From Astragalus membranaceus (lineage: Eukaryota > Streptophyta > Magnoliopsida > Fabales > Fabaceae), in assembly GCA_039519185.1 (NCBI GenBank), contig CM076854.1:21065456-21129455 (forward strand): a stretch of 64,000 nucleotides of DNA. The letters are read 5' to 3'. Under the pieces are notes generated by a model. The model searched no databases, was not told the origin of the DNA, and saw only the letters and a list, made by a program, of their open reading frames with translations. This document shows, piece by piece, positions 21,318 through 32,963 of this stretch. Positions within the stretch are counted from its first letter, which is position 1. Every line of letters starts with the position of its first letter. The translations under genes were made by a program, and so were the position numbers.

Positions 21318-24300
21318 ATGGCTACTCCCAAAGAACACATTGAGGAAATTCGAAGAAGAAAATTCTCTATTGGTGGAGAACCCAATCCTTTGACTGAAGA
21401 TCTTCATCATGCTGTTAGGAATCTCTCTGCCGAGTTATATGCTAAAGATATTCACTTTCTCATGGAGCTTGTTCAGGTAAATTTTCTTTTATTTTGATTT
21501 TCTAATAATAATAATAATAATGCAGATGAATTATGTACTCACCGTGTTAGGCTACTCATTTTCTTTTTTAATTTTTGTAACGTCTATTTTTTTGCTTAAA
21601 TTGAATATTGTACTTTGAATACATTGGTACATCTTTGGATTGGACCAAAAGGAAAAAGCTTTGATGATCAAGCTTTCTAAGCAAGTTCTCATTTTTTTTT
21701 TGTATTTGGTTCAAATAATATTTTACTTCGTTCTTGTAAGGTACATATTGCTTGATGTCATTTACTAGGACAAAAATATTATTCAAGTATATATAAAGAG
21801 AAAGGGAGACATAGAGAGACAATCCTTACATATAATAAAATATATTTATAGATTTTTAAAATTGTACCTTAAATATCAACTCTTAGTTTGGTCACTATAC
21901 GGAAGAAATTGTTATTATCATTTCTGATTATTAACTTAGCTTTTATTAATTGCTCAGTGCTAAATAGGAGTGTAAAGGAGTGATATTCATTACTATAAAT
22001 TTCTTGTTTACTTCCACAGAATGCTGAAGATAACCATTACATTGAAGGAGTGAGTCCAACACTGGAGTTCATCATAACTTCTAAGGACATAACAGCTACT
22101 GGTGCTCCAGCCACATTGCTCATTTTCAACAATGAAAAGGGTTTCTCTTCGAAGAATATTGAGTCCATTTGCAGCGTTGGACGGTCAACAAAGAAAGGCA
22201 GTAGGAGCAGCGGTTACATAGGCGAGAAAGGTACATGTCTAGCAAAGTGTTTTGTATTCTTACTGAGTTATTGTGGATGCTTTCAAAGAAGTTTAACAAC
22301 ATTTTCAATGTACTGCATGAGTTGTAAATATATGCATTGAATATCAATTAGTTTGTTCTTGTAAACATAACATTTTCAGCAATCATACCAACAAAAGAAA
22401 CAAATACTAATGTTTAGTGCTTCATTGATTGTATTCCTTGCAAAATATAGTTCTAAAATTTCTCATGCGGTTGAATTTCAGGAATTGGATTCAAGAGTGT
22501 GTTTCTGGTTACTGCTCAGCCTTATATTTTCAGCAATGGATATCAGATAAGGTTCAATGAGAGGCCTTGTCCTCATTGCAGTCTTGGGTATGTAGTTCCT
22601 GAATGGGTTGAGGAGAAGCCAACCCTTCTTGACATAAAGCAAATATATGGTGCTGCTAAAGATTCCTTTCCGACTACAACATTTGTCTTACCTCTGAAGC
22701 AAGACAAGGTCAAACCTGTGAAACAGCAGCTTTCTAGCATGCATCCAGAAGTTTTGTTGTTCTTGTCAAAAATCAGACACCTTTCTGTTAAAGAAGTTAA
22801 TGAGGATCCAGAAAAGAATTCTGTAACTGCCGTGTCAATTTCAAGTGAGATTAACTTTGAAACAAGAAAAAACATGAATGCCGAGTCTTACACACTCCGT
22901 CTCTCTGCTGAGGAAAATAGTGATGTTGAAAAGGAATGTAGTTACTACATGTGGAAGCAAAAATTTCCCGTGAGATTGGAAAATGTAGTTGAAAGGAGAA
23001 CAGATGTGGAAGAGTTGGTTGTTACATTGGCCTTCCCTAATCAGGAGAGGCTTCACAGGGGAAAAAGCTTACCAGGGGTTTATGCATATCTTCCTACAGA
23101 GATGGTTACCAATTTCCCCTTCATAATTCAGGCAGATTTTGTCCTTGCCTCGTCAAGGGAGACAATTCTCTTGGATGATAAGTGGAACCAAGGGATACTT
23201 GAATGTGTTCCATTGGCTTTTATGGATGCATTCAAAACTCTTGTCATAGGATCTGATCATGCGCCGGTATCCAATTTGCCTCGTATGTTCAAGTTCCTTC
23301 CCATTGATAGTTCTCCCTTTGAGAAGTTAAATTATGTGAGGGAGAAAATCAAAGAAAAATTGGTTGAAGAAAATATTGTTCCGATTGAGACATACACGGA
23401 GCAAAAGCACTTCTACAAGCCTCACGAAGTTGGCAGGCTACTGCCGGACTTCTGGGATATTTTGATAAAGGCTAGGGAAGAAGGTGTGCACTTGCTTAAC
23501 CTATCTTCTCATGATGGGAGGAAAATCTTGAGTTCTTCATTTGATAAAAGCGAGTATGATAATGTACTCAATTTTTTAGGGGTGAAGCCGGTGAATGTGA
23601 ATTGGTATGCAAAGTGCATCCAGAGTTCTAGTCTTGTGGGGGGAGTATCAGAAGTTATCTATCTTCAGCTTTTATTGTTTGTTGCCAAAAATTGGTCTTC
23701 AAGCTTTAAGGGCACCAACATTATCAATATTCCGTTGATTAAATATATGTCCTCGGATGGGACTCTATCCTTTTTCAGTGTTCATGAATGCACACAGAAC
23801 TATGCAGGTGCCAAGGAAGTAGTACTTGCAGACCCGAGCGAGTCTTGTCCGAGTTCTTGGCTGATAAAATGGAACCAGGAATTTGCATGTGCAACAAACT
23901 GGTTTTTTATGCCAGAAAGCACACAGGAAGCTATCTTGCGATTTCCTCATAAACAAACTTTTTTGGAATGGTTAGAAAATGATGTTGATGTTGCTCCCTT
24001 GAGTGTGTACAAATTTGCTGGTATCCTCGGCCGTACCAGTAAAAATAATTGCAAATATGCAATTGTGTATGCTCATTTCTTGTATCATTCATTATCTAAG
24101 GGTTATTTGTCAAGTCGGGAGGTTGATGCTTTGTGTAGTTCTATGCCACTTGTGGACAACTATGGATGTGTGACTGAAAGTAGAAAAGGGGTTCTTGTTC
24201 CTGCAAACGTGAGCAAATGGGTAGGCTTGATTGTTTCTAATCCATGGCGAAATGAAAACTATGTTGAGCTGGGAAAGGAGTACCTGCATTCATCTAGTTA

Positions 24301-27229
24301 TGCAGGAAACGTAACAGGTTCTGGGAAGCTTATTGAGTTTCTCAAAACTCGTGTTGGAGCTTCTGACATACCTGATATATCTCCTCCAAATGCTGGGTTT
24401 TCAAAAGTAGATACACCACTTACCAAAGACAATGCCTTTTTGCTTCTCGATTGGATTCGGAATCTGAAGTATAGGGGAGCTCATCTACCAGAGAGGTTCT
24501 TGAAATGTATCAAAGAAGGCAGATGGCTGAAAGTATCCATTGGTGATGGATACATGCCTCCATCAAAATCATTCCTAATTGTCTCTTCCTTGGGAAGAAT
24601 TTTGCAAAGTGGTTCTGTTCTTGTTGACATTCCGCTGATTGATGAGAGCTTCTATGGGGATAGAATAAATACGTACGTGGAGGAGTTGAAGACAATTGGT
24701 GTGATGTTCAGTTGTGAGGAGGCGTGTGATTTTGTTGGAAGAGAGCTAATGTCTCGCGCAAATTCTTTCACATTAAGCAGGAATCATGTTCTTTTGATGC
24801 TTAAGTTCATCCAATATCTCAGGAAAAGTCTTCTTCCCGTGGACAAATTTGTCAGTAGCATCAGAGACGGGAGTTGGCTAAAGACTTGTCACGGACTCAA
24901 GTCTCCTGTGGGATCTGTATTGCATGATTCAAGTTGGCAAGTTGCATCACAAATTAGTGACATCCCTTTCATTGATCAGTCTTATTATGGTGAGGAAATA
25001 TATAGTTTCAAAGAGGAGCTCAAGTTGCTGGGTGTGATAATTGGCTTAAGTGGAAATTACAAAATTATTGTTGAGCATTTTAAGTTTGCCTCAAACTTAT
25101 CCTCATTGACTGCTGAGGCTGTTCTTTTGATAATGGAATGCATACATTTGGTGAATGCCCCTAGTAAACTCTTGAATTCACTCAAGGGAGCTAGCTGCTT
25201 AAAGACAAACATGGGTTTCCAAACACCAGGGAAATGTTTCTTGTATGACCCAGTTTGGGGCTGTATTTTGGAGGTATTCAGTGGCTTTCCTGTCATTGAT
25301 TATAAATACTATGGGGAGAAGATTTTAGCTTACAAAGCTGAATTGAAGCGAATAGGAGTAGTGGTTGAATTTGAGGAATCTATCAAAGAATTTGCTACTC
25401 ACTTCAAACACATGGCATCACAAACTACGTTCAACCAGCAGCATGTTATGTCATTTCTCTCTTGTTACAGAAAGCTGAAGGGGACTGAATATAGATTTCC
25501 TTCTGATTTCCTTGTCATCATGCATAATCAGAAGTGGTTGGATACTAAATTTGGTGGTTACAATTGCCCAAGGGAATGTATTTTATATGGTCCGGAGTGG
25601 AAATATATCTCTTCCATAACCCGTCTCCCTTTCATTGATGACAGCAGCAATTGTTATGGTAAAGAAATACATGAGTACAGGGATGAGCTGAAAAGCATTG
25701 GAGTTGTTACTGAATTGAAAGGTGGATTGCGGTTTGTGACTGAATGTCTAAGTTTTCCTTCAGATCCCTCTATAATTACTCTTGAAAGTGTATTTTCTTT
25801 GTTGGAATGCATCCGGATGCTAATGAAAGAGCATGATAAGCTTGCCATCGACGGTGATTTCCACAAAAGATTATCAAGAAACTGGTTGAAGACACATGCT
25901 GGTTATAGGCCTCCAGAAAAGTGTTTGTTGTTTGGTTCTGAGTGGAATTTGTTCCTGGAGCCAACTGATGGGCCCTTCATTGATGAGAATCACTATGATG
26001 CTAAAATGGCAACTTACCAGAAAGAACTCAGTGCCATAGGAGTCACTATTGACGTTGAGAAAGGGTGCTTCTTGCTTGCTGACTACCTTGACTCTCTTTC
26101 TGATTATGAGACCATTGTGAAAATCTACAGGTACTTGTTTGAACACAGCTGGAAACCTGAGGAGAAAGCTACCAAAAAGATTTGGGTTCCAAATGGAACT
26201 AAAGATGGAAATTGGGTTGATTCTGAAGAATGTGTCGTACATGACCCGGATAAGCTTTTTGCTTCGAAGTTTCATGTTCTTGAAAATATATATGATAAGA
26301 AAGTTCTTCCTTTTTTCTCTTCTGCGATGGAAGTGACGAGCAAGCCCACAGTTGATGATTATTTTGACCTTTGGAACGACTGGGAGAGTTCAGTGGAGCA
26401 ACTGTCATATGACAAATGCTACAAGTTCTGGATGTTTATCTTGGAACATTTGAGCACAAATAAAGAGAAGAAACTTGCTGACAGGTTAATGAAGCTGCCT
26501 GCAATGTCGGGAAATGATGACATATTTTTGTTGGATAAGGAAGATGTTTTTATTCCAGATAGCCTTCATCTGAAGAAACTTTTTGAGCAGGAGAAAGTTT
26601 TTGTGTTCTGTCCTCAACAGAACCTGGTGCCACTTTCCAGGTGTAAATTATTTGACATTTTTAGAAAAGTCGGTGCTGGAAATATATCTGAATCTGTATC
26701 CAAAGAAGAATCGTCGTTACTGAATGGTGTTCAACCGAAGCGTGTTGATCCAGATTTTAACTTAAAGGGGTTGGTAAAGCTCATTCTTGGTTTCCTTGCT
26801 TGTTCTAGTCTGAATATGGAACCAGAGAAGAGTCACAAAGTTGTTCAATCTCTTCTCAACCTGAGTTTCTTTGAGACAATGGAGCCAGTGAGTGTAAGCT
26901 ACACTTTATCACTATCATCTGGAGAAAGTATCACTAAGGAAGCAAACAAAATGGTACGTTGGGAAAGGCAAAGTTCCCAGTTTTTCTTCCACAAGATGGA
27001 TGAGCATCATGGAAATGCACTGAAATATGCCACATATTTCTCTGAAGCAATATCCGAGGGTGTTTTGTGCGAGAATCACGATCATGTAGCTGCACTTTCT
27101 GAACTGATCACATTGGGTTATGTGTTGAAATTCAAGAATGAAGAAATTGATTTTCTGATGGAGTCTAAGAATTTGCAGATTTTCTTTGAGGATGAGGAGT
27201 TCCTCAGTTCTGCCTTCCCATCTGATTAA
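21318..27229 (+). CDS. NO VEIN / sacsin-like GHKL ATPase-domain protein, copy A (intact, 1705 aa)
   Basis: Three exons can be read: 21318-21476 (53 codons), 22020-22230 and 22482-27229, with GT-AG introns in phases 0 and 1. The total is 5118 nt including the TAA stop. The N-terminus MATPKEHIEEIRRRKFSIGG and the following region match what I know of a plant protein family related to Arabidopsis NO VEIN and the At3g48770 type, with a Bergerat (Hsp90/gyrase B/histidine kinase) ATPase fold. Visible motifs are the N-box ELVQNAED (E50, N54, D57), split exactly by intron 1, and the ATP-lid motif GEKGIG (121-126), split by intron 2. FNNEKGF replaces the classic DxGxG, as I recall for this family. Residues about 780-1310 hold five diverged repeats of roughly 110 residues, each with WLKT...P...L..W and later IDxxYYG...ELKxIGV. 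Cellular role is not known from sequence; NO VEIN itself is linked to vascular and auxin patterning. Start chosen as the first ATG after a conserved leader; all three copies share it. Confidence 0.9.
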
Positions 27230-27923
27230 GCAAGCATTCTGCATTGATCTTTAGGATCCTAAGGTTACTTGTTACTATGTGTCTGTTTACAGCTTGTTTT
27301 TGCTTCTGTTATTGTACTAGTATGGCTGAATTACCTATAAATTCATGTCTACAATGTTTTGCTTCCTTTACTTGTGTCTCACCAGTTGAGCTGCATCAAT
27401 TTACTTTCCTCTCTAACGCACTGATTAAATAAGATTATTCACCCCAACGTATTAAAAATATTTTCTCATTATTATAATTATATTACATTTTTTATATCCT
27501 GATTACTTGGTCTTTGGAAGGATGTTTTGAATATTACTAGAAGATCAAACAACCAAAAAAATATATGATAAGTTATTACTATCTCCTGTCTTAAATATCG
27601 AGTCAAAAATATCTCATGTCTTAAAGATATGAAAAAAAATATTAGGTTACTTTTTATTCTAAATATAAAAACTAAAGTCTTAATTTAAATTAATTGTTCA
27701 ATTTCATATTTACCCATGTTTATTATTATGTCTTTTTTACCCACTTTAAATTTAATTTTCATTAATTATTTCTCTCTTTTTTTGACAATTAATTATTTCT
27801 CTCTAAAACGTACTTATAAATACTCCACCTTGTCTTAATTATATGAGAAAAAATAAAACATCATCAAAATTAATTAATTTATTATTTTACTTTTGGAATA
27901 TTTTTCCAAATATACATTTATGG
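27230..27923. other. 3' flank of the GHKL-family gene, copy A
   Basis: AT-rich sequence, near-identical to copy B (54860-55430) until about 27800, after which the copies diverge. No ORF of note. The polyadenylation site was not determined. Confidence 0.5.
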
Positions 27924-27933
27924 AGTATATTGT

Positions 27934-28150
27934 AAAACATTTGTTTTGGTTACCATGTCATTGGTGTGCAGTTTACACCGGTTTTGTCGATGACTATTCT
28001 ACACCGGGGAACTTGGCTGGCCACGAGTATCAGGTTTTGCCGGCCCATGTGGTTCTCTTCCAACAGAGTTTTTGCCACACCCAAGATTCGAACTCGAGAC
28101 GTTGAGGTAAGATTTAAATCCAGTTACCATTCAGACCAACCCTTATCGGT
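27934..28150 (-). mobile_element. tRNA-derived SINE, minus strand (217 bp)
   Basis: On the minus strand an A-box-like TGGTCTGAATGG is followed by the B box GTTCGAATC at normal pol III spacing. The 217-bp unit is bracketed by the direct repeat AGTATATTGT (27924-27933 and 28151-28160), a good target-site duplication. The copy B segment lacks it. Confidence 0.8.
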
Positions 28151-28270
28151 AGTATATTGTGAGACATTGAATACACCTACTAATACTAAAAAGATAAATA
28201 TTTTAAATAAGAGTAAAAAAGTAATCTAAATAATAAATATAAAATAATATTTATAACTTTTTCTTATAAA

Positions 28271-28922
<652 letters not shown>

Positions 28923-29179
28923 TGTAACAACCCAAAGTAATTGTTTTTAATTACTTTGATTATTAAGTAATTTTAATTATTTGTTGCTAAGTGAGTTAAT
29001 TATTTGTTGATTTGAGTGATAATTTCATGATTTAATTGAGTAAAATGGAATACTTGTATAAATTGGGTGTTTGATTGGGTAACTAAGTGAAGTTTAAGTG
29101 AGGAAGCAGAGAAGGGCACAATAGGTATTTCACCAATCAAACACTCACTAAAACCCACCAAACATGTTGCCCACTAAAC

Positions 29180-29215
<36 letters not shown>

Positions 29216-29406
29216 CTCATATGTTTTGAAAAAAGAAAGAAAAGAAAGAATCGAGAGTGGAGAGAAAAGGAGAGTTCGAAGAGGAGAAAAGAAAGAGAGT
29301 GAGAGAGCTTCATTTCAGCATGCACAACTGAAAACCCTACACAATCACTCCATTCTTTCACATTTCACCATGCATTGATAGTTCAAAAGCTTATAGTGCA
29401 GCTGGT

Positions 29407-30909
29407 TGTTGTCCGAAAAGTAGATGTGCAAGTATACACAATCGCAACAAGTAATATAATGATAAGTAAAGATCGTTCCCACGGAGATTGTTGAGTTTAC
29501 TTCTATATTTAAATTAGTAATTTAGCTAGTGAGAAAAATAAGTAACAATAACAAGTTGTCAACAAGTATTGTAAGTAACATAATTGCAAATGAATAAATA
29601 AAGATGTGAAAACAGTAATGAATTGAAAGTATTTAAGAGTGAGTTGGATAGCTCAGTAGTTATGTAAATTCCCAAGAGTAGTGTTCTATAATATTAGACG
29701 CTGTAGCGTTAAGCGCTGTAGCGTTAAGCGCTGTAGCGTTAAGCGCTGTAGCGTTAAGCGCTGTAGCGCTACAATGTCAACAGACGCTGTAGCGGCATGG
29801 TGGCGTGCTTTCAGTCACTATCGTCAGGGCTATGTTACAAGACTCCTATGTCTAGGCTCTAAATAAGTTTTACCCCTGTATATTAAGATCTTACAGTATG
29901 TACCTTATGAACTATTACTCCCCTATGTTTAGAGTTAAGTAGTATTTCCTTCAAATGCCTTTAAAAGGTTTTTCATTCATATCATTCCTTGAGTTCTCTT
30001 TGTGAACCATGTCTGTACCCACAAAGCCCTCTTGTTTTAGTTGGCCATTCCCAAAACAAAGTTGAAAGCATTATGACACAAGGAATAAAACGCAAACATC
30101 ATAATATTACATAAAAGCTACTCAAAGTTCATTACACACTAAGAACAATCCAACTACAACGTGATTAGCTCATAACAAGTTTCATCAACATAATACAAAC
30201 TAAAAAGCTCATATTACCATAGGAAGACAAGAGGAGAATGGTTGCAAAAGATACACTCCAATGATCCCAAGTCACATACGAAGGATGAAGCTATGGCGTG
30301 AGCAAACCTTGAATGAAATCTAGAAACTATACTAAAAATAAAAGCTTAAGAGTGGAATAACACTGGAGGAAAGCTACAATGTCAAGATAGTTTCCTCCAT
30401 GTTAAAACTCTCTCTCTGTATGAATTCTCCTTACTTATTGAACAAGATGGATTAGATATATCCCTAATAGATAATATCCTCATTAGATATTATTCATAAA
30501 GCTACTTTACAAAAAGGTGTGATGATTAAAATCACCAACTATCACATGGGACACATGTAGGAGGCGCCAAGTGTCTTGAAGCATCCACTTGGGGGCTGAA
30601 ATGTCATGCTGAGGATAAGAGATAAGGGTGATGACTCATCGTTTCAGCAAGTGGCTTTATAAATATCCAAATGTCCCACCGTCATATAGGCACTGTAGCG
30701 TCTACCGCTGGCTTACCACTGCAGCACTCAACAGAGACATTAAAATACTCAAAAAGGCACCAAATGTGCCAAATGATAACAAACAAGCTCCTAACCCTTC
30801 TTTCCTCTAAATAAATAATATTTACCTAATAAAGAACGAATATTACTTGAGAACTTGTGTTGATTTAAGTGATAAGAGCATAAATAACACATCTAAATAT
30901 GACTCATCA
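29407..30909. mobile_element. Solo LTR with CTGGT target-site duplication (1503 bp)
   Basis: The ends are TGTTGTCC...ACTCATCA (TG...CA). CTGGT flanks both sides (29402-29406 and 30910-30914). Copy B has the uninterrupted site CAGCTGGTTCCAC near 56375. No coding domains are present. A 15-bp minisatellite (GCTGTAGCGTTAAGC) sits at 29698-29768. The family was not identified. Confidence 0.9.
29698..29768. repeat. 15-bp minisatellite inside the 1503-bp solo LTR
   Basis: About five tandem units of GCTGTAGCGTTAAGC. AGCGCT within the array is self-complementary. A related GCTGTAGCG unit recurs just downstream near 29783. Confidence 0.9.
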
Positions 30910-31153
30910 CTGGTTCCACTTCATCTTCTATTATTCTCCTTCATTTTTGAAAGTGCTCAAGAGTTAAGGTAGTTTGAATTGAACATTTCCGGGTTGCATG
31001 TGTATTTGGAAGCTTGATACTAGTGATTCTCAAGCTACATTGTGGATTAGAGCACTCAAATGGAGGGTTTAGGAGCTGGGGTCGAGTTTGAAGCTTTTGG
31101 GAGTTGATTGGTGCCTTGGAATTTGGATTTTTGGGGTCTTGAAACTCATTTTT

Positions 31154-32900
31154 CACTACAAAGAGAGGGACCAGTAGCGACACTTGGTTGGCGGCGGTTA
31201 GCCCCAACCGTCGTCGCTGAGCTTGACCCCGCGGCGGTTCCCTTTAACGACCTTCAACAAGGAAGACCGACAGCAGTTGACATTGCGTTGCGGCGGTTCT
31301 GAATTTCTGAAAAAAAGAACAAAGACGCGCGTCGGTCTTTTCACTTGCCCGCGAACTTTGTTGCTAAAAATCACAAACCCTTAATCAGTTCTTCTCTTCC
31401 CTTTCGCTAACAGCTATTAGGGTTCCACTTCGTCTCTTCCCTTTCGCTATTAGGGTTCCACTTCGTCTCTTCCCTTTCGCTAGCTACAGGTACTCTTAGT
31501 TTGATTTTTCATTTTCTGAGTTCCACTTCGTCTCTTCCTCCTCTCATTATCTCACGTCTTCGATTTTTCATTGTGACTGTGACTAAGACTGTTTGTTTTT
31601 GTATCATTGTCGATTCCATCATGATTCTCCTTTCAGATTTCAGATAGGGTTTATTTATTTCAGATTCCATCTTCGATTTTTCTGACTTTTCACTCTTTAT
31701 TATTTATTTATTTACTGCTTCTCTCTTTATTTGGGTTTTTGATCTTGTAGTTTATGGATAAAGTCCCCAATCCCCATAACTTTGAACTATATGAACTTAG
31801 GAATGTTTCAGTTTCTGAACTATATGATAGTTTGTGTCGTTTATGCCTTCGTTTCTTTTGTTGCCCTCGTAAGTCACTTTCTTTCATTTTTCGCATCTTT
31901 TGTTTTTAATCACTCTTTCTTTCTTTTTTTAATTAATTTGTTTTTAATCAGGTGCAATTGGTGAGGATTCAAATGAGGGTACCTGAATATGGGTGGACAA
32001 CTCAGAAGGTTTTTCACTTGATGAATTTTGTTGTCATCAATTTATGTAAGAGCTTTGAATCGTCTATTCCAAACACCTCTTTTAGCTTATCTTTTCTTTT
32101 GTTTTTGCTAAACTCATATTTATTGCATTTGCAGTGAGGGCAATTCTTTTTGGTTTGTACAAAAATGTTTTTGCAATTACACCAAAGGTATTTCCCTCTT
32201 CATTTCTTGTTACAATAATTTTGCAATCATGTTCTGACCTCTTATTATATCATGTTATAGGCATTGGAGCAGGTGCTAATGGAAGTTTCCGGTCTTTTGT
32301 TTTTCTCTACTTATACATTGCTTGTCTTGTTTTGGGCCGACATATATCACCAGGTATATTTATTTCTTTAGGAGAGTTACAATAACATTATTAGCTTTTT
32401 ATTCATTTGGTGTGATTAGCTTTTTATTCATTTGATTTCCTTGCCTGCCACTCTAGTTATAGTCCTTAAAGTAGAAAGTTTCCTCTACAAGTTAATTTAA
32501 TGAAAATGCCCTCTTTCCCTTAATCTAGATTTGCCTTTGGATTTTTATGCACGTTAAAATTACCACAAAAAAAAATGAATTCCATTAAAAAAAATTAATT
32601 GTGAATACTCGCGGCGGTTTACAACCGCCCCCATATTTTAAACAAAACTCTTTTTATTCTTTGCGGCGGTTTAGAACCGCCCTTAATCATGAGCGTTGAA
32701 AATCAGTTGGGCAATTTGCGGCAATTACAAACCGCCGCTACACTCGCGACAGGTTGTGTGGCGGTTACCAGAACCGCCGCGAGAAGCACCTCGCGACACT
32801 GGAAACTACGGCGCTGCTTGAACCGCCGCCAGCCTTCAGTAACGACGGTAATAACCGCCGCCGCTGGCAATTTTAACCGTTCCTATTTTTTTGTGTAGTG
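31154..32900. mobile_element. Non-autonomous CACTA transposon with captured gene fragment (1747 bp)
   Basis: The termini are CACTACAAAG... and ...TTTTGTGTAGTG, inverted CACTACA ends typical of the CACTA (En/Spm) superfamily. A 3-bp TTT duplication flanks it, and copy B has the empty site (five T where copy A has five plus three). Subterminal regions carry many GCGGCGGTT and AACCGCCGC motifs in both orientations, as expected for transposase-binding subterminal repeats. No transposase is present. The interior carries exons of a TOM1/TOM3/THH1-like gene. Confidence 0.92.
31811..32353 (+). pseudogene. Captured TOM1/TOM3/THH1-like gene fragment inside the CACTA element
   Basis: Four exon-like blocks with GT-AG introns can be read: about 31811-31868 (ends CVVYAFVSFVAL before GTAAGT), 31952 to about 32045 (VQLVRIQMRVPEYGW, then TTQKVFHLMNF), 32135-32187 (VRAILFGLYKNVFAITPK) and 32261-32353 (ALEQVLMEVSGLLFF, then STYTLLVLFWADIYHQ). 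This is the multi-pass membrane core of the plant TOM1/TOM3/THH1 family, whose Arabidopsis members are host factors for tobamovirus multiplication. The donor after the second block looks damaged, and both gene ends are missing, so no full product is expected. Intron retention shows that DNA, not a spliced transcript, was captured. Confidence 0.85.
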
Positions 32901-32963
32901 TTTCTGCTCATTGCTTGAAACTACTTCGGAACAAGTGAGTTCTTGACCTATTTTTATGTTTTG

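Larger units (their letters stand above)
28923..32963 (+). repeat. LTR fragment X with nested insertions, copy A
   Basis: It starts TGTAACAACCC and contains a CA microsatellite (about 29182-29212). It is interrupted by a solo LTR (29407-30909) and a CACTA element (31154-32900). It is cut off by LTR Y at 32964. With the two insertions removed, the remainder matches copy B at 55909-56678. Confidence 0.7.
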
